From Combretum micranthum (lineage: Eukaryota; Streptophyta; Magnoliopsida; Myrtales; Combretaceae), in the NCBI GenBank assembly GCA_024138025.1, contig JAMXBD010000173.1, positions 1,511,066 to 1,575,065 on the forward strand: a stretch of 64,000 nucleotides of DNA, in the 5' to 3' direction. A program made the translations under genes and the position numbers. A model generated the notes under the pieces. It had not been told where the DNA came from and searched no databases. It worked only from the letters and a program-made list of their open reading frames with translations. The stretch's first letter is position 1. Every line of letters starts with the position of its first letter. Below are positions 58,621 to 64,000 of the stretch, one piece after another.

Positions 58621-61600
58621 ATGGCTTTGATCACGAACACTACCACCCATTCACCCTCCTCCGTATCCCTAACCGTATCCAAACCAAAATTCCCAGTTCA
58701 CTGCCCCAACACCCTCCCTGCCTCTCCCTTTCCCGCCAAAACGACGACCTCCATCCGTTCCTCCACCAACAACAACAACTCTACCACCACCATCATCACT
58801 TCCTCTTCCCCAACGTGGACCCCGCACAGCTGGAAGTCGAAAGAGGCTCTTCAGTTGCCGGAATACCCTGACCAGGTGGAGCTTGATGCTGTTATCAAAA
58901 CGCTCGAGACGTTCCCTCCGATGGTGTTCGCCGGCGAGGCCAGGAGCCTGGAGGAGAAGCTCGGTCAGGCTGCCATCGGGAACGCTTTCTTGCTTCAAGG
59001 TGGCGATTGTGCTGAGAGTTTCAAGGAGTTTAATGCCAATAATATAAGAGACACGTTCCGTGTTATTCTCCAGATGAGCGTTGTGCTTATGTTCGGTGGT
59101 CAAATACCCATTGTCAAGGTCCAACCCTTGTTCCTTTTTCCTATTTACCTACGATTCCAATTGATAGTGTGTTTGTTTCGCCAAAAAACAAAAAGAAATA
59201 ATTGTTTTGTACAACTTTTTTGGTATTAAAGTATCTTCTAATCAATTACATAGATGAAGCAAATTCTATAATTACACTCGGTCTCATCCTTTTTAACCAC
59301 TCACATTCATACCTAACCATAATTGCAGGGTTAAAAGTAATCCTATGAAGTTTTCATGACCGTGTTCTTTTTAGTGATTAATAAAATTACCGATTTAATG
59401 CTAAGAAAATTAATTAAATCATTCAGACTAATGTTTTTGGGAATGGTTGATTGTGCAGGTTGGAAGAATGGCAGGAACAGTTTGCAAAGCCCAGATCAGA
59501 TCCATTTGAGGAGCAAGATGGAGTAAAGCTGCCTAGTTATCGTGGGGATATTATAAATGGGGATACGTTTGATGAAGAATCAAGAATTCCTGATCCGACA
59601 AGGATATTCGAGCCTATGGTCAAGCTGTTGGAACTTTGAACCTCCTCAGAGCTTTTGCAACAGGAGGTTATGCTGCAATGCAAAGAGTCACACACTGGAA
59701 TTTGGATTTCACTGAGCACAGCGAACAAGGTGACAGGTGATTTTGAATATATATCCAAACCTTTGACAATGTGCTGGAATTCAATCGCGTTTAAGTGAGC
59801 CATTCAAGTCTTTTATGTTTGTGCCGTTGCACCAGCGAAGTCTCTCTTTCAATGTTTCTATGATCTATGCAGGAATTATGTGCTGAAACACGTGTCCACT
59901 TATAATATGAATGATTTAGTTAAAATTTGGCATGAATGTAGAGAATTTAAATGATTTATGTTTGATTGAATGGAATGGAATCGATATTTCAGCTTTATTC
60001 CCATGGAATATCTATTCCTTTGCTTGGTTTGCGAAAAATTCTATTAAAAGAGTGTGTATTCTATGTGACGTGGCATAGATAAGCCATTCTCCTACTTTTA
60101 TTGGAGAAATGACTATTCTTAATCAAAAAGTATGTTTTGCTCTGAAAACTTCTAACTACAAAATAAAGAATTGCTATTCCATTTCAAGCTTATTCTATTA
60201 AAGTGACTTAATTGTTACCATGAATGTACAAATTATTGATATGCTTTATCCCCACAAATATAAGGAAGATAAGTAAAATTTCTATCTGTCTGTTGGCATT
60301 AATGCAACAGGTACCGGGAATTGGCACATAGGGTAGATAGGCCCTAGGTTTCATGGCTGCTTCTGGCCTCACAGTTGAGCATCCGATCATGACGACTACT
60401 GAATTCTGGACATCACACGAGTGCTTGCTGTTACCTTATGAGCAAGCTCTAACCAGAGAAGATTCCACTTCTGGTCTTTTCTATGATTGCTCTGCGCATA
60501 TGCTTTGGGTTGGTGAACGACACGCCAACTTGATGGCTCATGTTGAGTTTCTTAGAGGCATTGCTAATCCATTGGGTATCAAGGTAGTACATTTCCTTTC
60601 CCCTTTATTGGATTTTATATTCTACTTTTGCTCTTTGCCTAAAGCTAATTATGGGGCAAAGTACCTCATCATCTATTCAGCCGAGGTCCCCAAATTGTTT
60701 TCCTATTTTGCTGCTATCCCATACTGAATCTTTCCATACCTATATATTGTTCTTGATCAATCAAGACCTTTTTGCCTCTTCACATTTGGATGAACTTTTG
60801 GTGCTTTATGTATTCAATTTCTCTAATATTTTTTAATCTCTTCATGATGCAGGTAAGTGACAAGATGGATCCAAGTGAGCTAGTCAGGCTGATTGATAGT
60901 CTAAATCCTAAAAATAAGCCTGGAAGAATTACAGTTATTGTGAGGATGGGAGCTGAGAACCTGAGGGTCAAGCTTCCCCATCTCATAAGAGCCGTTCGAG
61001 GAGCCGGTCAAATTGTCACCTGGGTGAGCGACCCCATGCATGGAAACACCACGAAAGCTCCTTGTGGGCTCAAAACTCGCTCCTTTGATGCAATCAGGGT
61101 ATGGGTTATAAGTTTCTTTCCTCCATTTGAAAGGGGGGGAAAATCCCATTGATATTTTGGAGAAAAACCGAAAAATGTGAATGCGATCAATAATATCTAG
61201 ATTTAATTCCCTTAATATAGTGGAATTGCTATCATCTCTTATTCAGAAGAGTACACTCAAGATAGGCACAATTTGCTTGGTTATTTGAAATTCACATTCC
61301 TATTATTTCTGATACAAGGTTGGTGATGATGTAATGGTGAAGCTTAAGATATGGGATACTGTGGCTTTCAGTCTTTGGGATTTTGATTCCTCTCCCTCTG
61401 ACTATTGATGTTTGAAGAAATCAAAAACTCTTCTATCATTTTCTTTTGATTAAAAACGCACTCTTACATCATTACCATGTTTTCATAACAATAAAAAATG
61501 GATCAAAAGGATTCCACGGAATCATCTGAACAAGCCAAAGGAGAAATCTTACGGTGCTGGGTTTGATTTAGTTGGATTGAAGTTGTAATTTGAGTATTAA

Positions 61601-61948
61601 TTTATTCAGTATATAAGGATTCCTGTTTTCCCTTGTTGAACTGGTTATGGTGTGAATAATGCTGCTTCTCACTTATGCTTCCTTCGTTCACAGGCTGAAG
61701 TGAGAGCATTTTTTGATGTGCATGATCAAGAAGGAAGCTATCCTGGTGGAGTCCATCTGGAGATGACAGGGCAAAATGTGACAGAATGTGTTGGAGGTTC
61801 TCGGACCATAACATACAATGATCTGAGCTCGCGTTACCATACACACTGCGACCCAAGGCTTAATGCTTCTCAGTCCTTAGAGCTTGCTTTTATCATTGCA
61901 GAGAGATTACGGAAAAGAAGGATGAGATCTCGAATCAATAAGCTTTGA
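58621..61948 (+). pseudogene. Plastid class II DAHP synthase (3-deoxy-7-phosphoheptulonate synthase), broken by indels
   Basis: Condenses phosphoenolpyruvate and erythrose 4-phosphate, the first shikimate-pathway step. Exons: 58621-59118, 59459-59736, 60311-60583, 60853-61098, 61694-61948, with GT-AG introns. The first ~70 residues are Ser/Thr-rich and suit a plastid transit peptide. Visible motifs: GGDCAESF (metal-binding Cys), [68 protein letters not shown]. Exons 1, 4 and 5 are intact. Exon 2 has one extra base near 59476, giving a stop at 59507, and one base lost near 59605. Exon 3 lacks one base near 60339, giving a stop within 10 nt, and loses one plus two bases around 60521-60536 in the GERTRQLDG phosphoenolpyruvate-binding region. 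Either a young pseudogene or local sequence errors; the identity is certain. Confidence 0.9.
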
Positions 61949-63125
61949 TATGCTTATGTAAGTATTTAATTTATAAAATCTTCATATATGTTGTGTGTGC
62001 GAGTGTGTGTGGTGTGTCTATCTCTATCAGTAGAAGAGAAGACAGAATATAAGAATCTCAATCTGGTTTGATTTAAGATATTGAGCCACCATAAACTTTA
62101 GAATGCTTGTTTGTTCTTGACTTTTTTAGTCTTCAAAGCGACCAACTTCACTAGCTTACTCAGCCAGTTGGGAATAAAAAAGGATTTACAAAATGACTTC
62201 GGTGTTTGGCCAACATATGACACAGGTGCCTTATTTTTAAAATTATCCAAATCAAAGTTTATTCATCACATTTAATCCATGGTGAAACAACAACCCCCCT
62301 AAAAAGGGTGGGAAAGAAAATAATATCCAAGCTAAATTCTCATATATCATAAATGGAATCCATCAGCAAACAAGTGTATGCTTAAAAGCCATTTGTCATT
62401 TTTGTGATTTTTAAGTACCAAAGACAATTTTTTACTGGAAAATATGCATATAGCAATTTGATGGGTTTGAGTTTTGAGAAAAATACAAAAGCACTATTTT
62501 TAAAAAAAATTATTTTTTTTCGAGCTTTCCTACGCATTTCGAAAAAAAAAAAAAAACAAAGATTCATCTGATTCAATTACTCGTTGTATGTGAAAAATCA
62601 AGTTTAGTGCAAGCCTATGAATCGAACTAGCAGGGCTTGTAATCATATCATATGAATCAATTATGGGAGTTCTTTTTCATTTGTGCATATTAAACTCATC
62701 AATTGGTTGGGGTGTAAGGTCAGATTTCTAGAATTGAGGCTTTCGAGCTAATCGTTGGGCCTAATTAGCTGGCTTGCTAAGCTCAAATTAGACACCTAAG
62801 TGCAATAAATGATGATTCCGAATCCCTCGATTCCATTTGTTGCCCTCATTTCCTTTTAAGCTGGAGGTGTAAGTTCTCAGTTCTCATTCCCGAGCGTTTT
62901 TATACATTTGGTTGGTCGAATTGGTTTCGGTTTGATATCAATTTTATGTCTGTTTTAATTAGATTATTTGTTAAGAATAAATAAGATAATGAATAGATAT
63001 TTTTTACTTATAAATAGTTCTTATAGATCAAACAAAGATAAGATTAATATGCAAATTAAATACGAGTAAAATACGGAAGAACATCCAAATAAATTAGGAA
63101 CAGACATAGAACCATATGATTGGAG
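61949..63125. other. 3' flank of the DAHP synthase locus, no gene
   Basis: The first few hundred bases are the probable 3' UTR, with a GT-rich stretch at 61990-62020. The remainder is AT-rich with poly-A/T runs. Confidence 0.5.
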
Positions 63126-63477
63126 AGGCTAATCACCCTCTAAATCTTAAAATTACACTTTGGGATTTTGCTGCGAAGTCACCCTTTGAACTTTAAAAAT
63201 ATATTTTGAGATTCCTTAAACTTTTAAAATTGGCACATTTAATGAGTGCCAACCTTTTTACTTAAAAAAAAACAATGAGAATTGCAAATTATCTTTTTGA
63301 CTTTTATATTTATCCCTTAAACTTTTATGAATGTGTGAATTTACCCTTCAAATTTTTAAAATACACATGAAAAATGTTAATAATCCTCCAAATGTTGAGT
63401 TTAGATAATTAAAAGGTACGTTTTAAAAGTGCAAGAGGTGAGTAAAAGTTTGAAGGGATGTTTTGTAATTATCCTTT
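63126..63477. mobile_element. Possible degraded MITE
   Basis: The left part (GGCTAATCACCCTCTAAAT, repeated CCCTTTGAACTTT/CCCTTAAACTTTT phrases) and the right part, reverse-complemented (GGATAATTACAAAACATCCC), resemble each other loosely as inverted ends. The recurring 'CCCT..AAACTTT' wording is typical of plant MITEs. No target duplication was seen. Confidence 0.35.
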
Positions 63478-64000
63478 TTTTTTTTTTTCCTCTTATCAAA
63501 TTAATGGTGTAATGAACAATAGACTTTGGCTAGCATTATTAATTGCATGAATGACAAGGAAAAGCAATGGAAATGCATTAAAGTAAGTGGGCATTAATCG
63601 AAACAAATTGTGCTCATTTTCATTTTTTTTCAATAAAATTACATAAAGAAGGCAATAGAGTAGAATATCGCAATTTGACCGATAATTTCAAATAATTTGA
63701 TTGTTTTGTGTTAATTTGACCTTTGAATTGAATATTAATCAAGTTTATCCAATTATATGAAAAGCTCTAATTTGGCAAACATGAGGTTTCTCATTTGCAT
63801 TTGGATCCATTTTTTATGGTAGGAGTCTAGCGTTTTATTTGCACATCAAGTCTTAGCCAGTCACTTGAAATCACTTCTCAGCCGTGACTTTCCCTCCCGT
63901 GGAGCGTGAATGTAAGCTCTTGGCCATTAATAATAGTCATTTTGCCTCCTCCTAAACAAAAGAAATTGTTTGGCTCTAATGGTAGGTCAGCTTGTTCTAG

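Noticed and set aside
58669..59124. A 151-codon frame antisense to DAHP synthase exon 1
   Set aside because: It is the complement of a real exon; Gly/Arg-rich content reflects the exon's codon use.

Overview
The window is nuclear DNA from a flowering plant, almost certainly a eudicot. It is AT-rich, has long spliceosomal introns, and is filled with LTR retrotransposons, hAT elements and MITEs. I can recognise three host genes. The species cannot be fixed from the sequence alone.

Layout. (1) 1-7521: minus-strand, non-autonomous LTR element with an exceptionally long LTR (5,252 bp), a 1.7 kb non-coding interior, a tRNA-Met-type primer site and a polypurine tract; the distal LTR runs off the left edge. 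(2) 8869-15914 (-): an 11-exon gene for an RFC3-like AAA+ clamp-loader-related protein (609 aa) with two inverted-repeat MITEs in its introns. (3) 15915-22833: intergenic DNA with two non-autonomous hAT elements carrying 8-bp target duplications, another long inverted-repeat element and an old diverged duplication. (4) 22834-34638 (-): a complete 12-exon SEC23 gene (762 aa) for the COPII inner coat; its introns hold a Ty1/copia 3' end, a 361-bp tandem duplication and a MULE-type MITE with a 10-bp target duplication. (5) 34639-58004: retroelement graveyard. It contains a probable large LTR (about 35.6-40.1 kb), a broken copia element on the minus strand split by a LTR-like insert carrying a hairpin minisatellite, orphan LTR pieces, a decayed Ty3/gypsy element on the plus strand (45.1-51.0 kb), and a better-bounded CRM-like Ty3/gypsy element on the minus strand (51,878-57,999, 5-bp target duplication ATTTG) with a hAT element nested in its gag. 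(6) 58621-61948 (+): a five-exon gene for plastid class II DAHP synthase, the entry enzyme of the shikimate pathway, broken by several small indels in exons 2 and 3. (7) 61949-64000: non-coding flank.

The three host genes have unrelated housekeeping roles (DNA clamp loading or checkpoint ATPase family, ER-to-Golgi transport, aromatic amino acid synthesis) and show no sign of joint function. RFC3-like and SEC23 assemble into uninterrupted frames with canonical GT-AG introns, so the lesions in the DAHP synthase copy are not simply a property of the whole sequence. No rRNA, tRNA or CRISPR was found.
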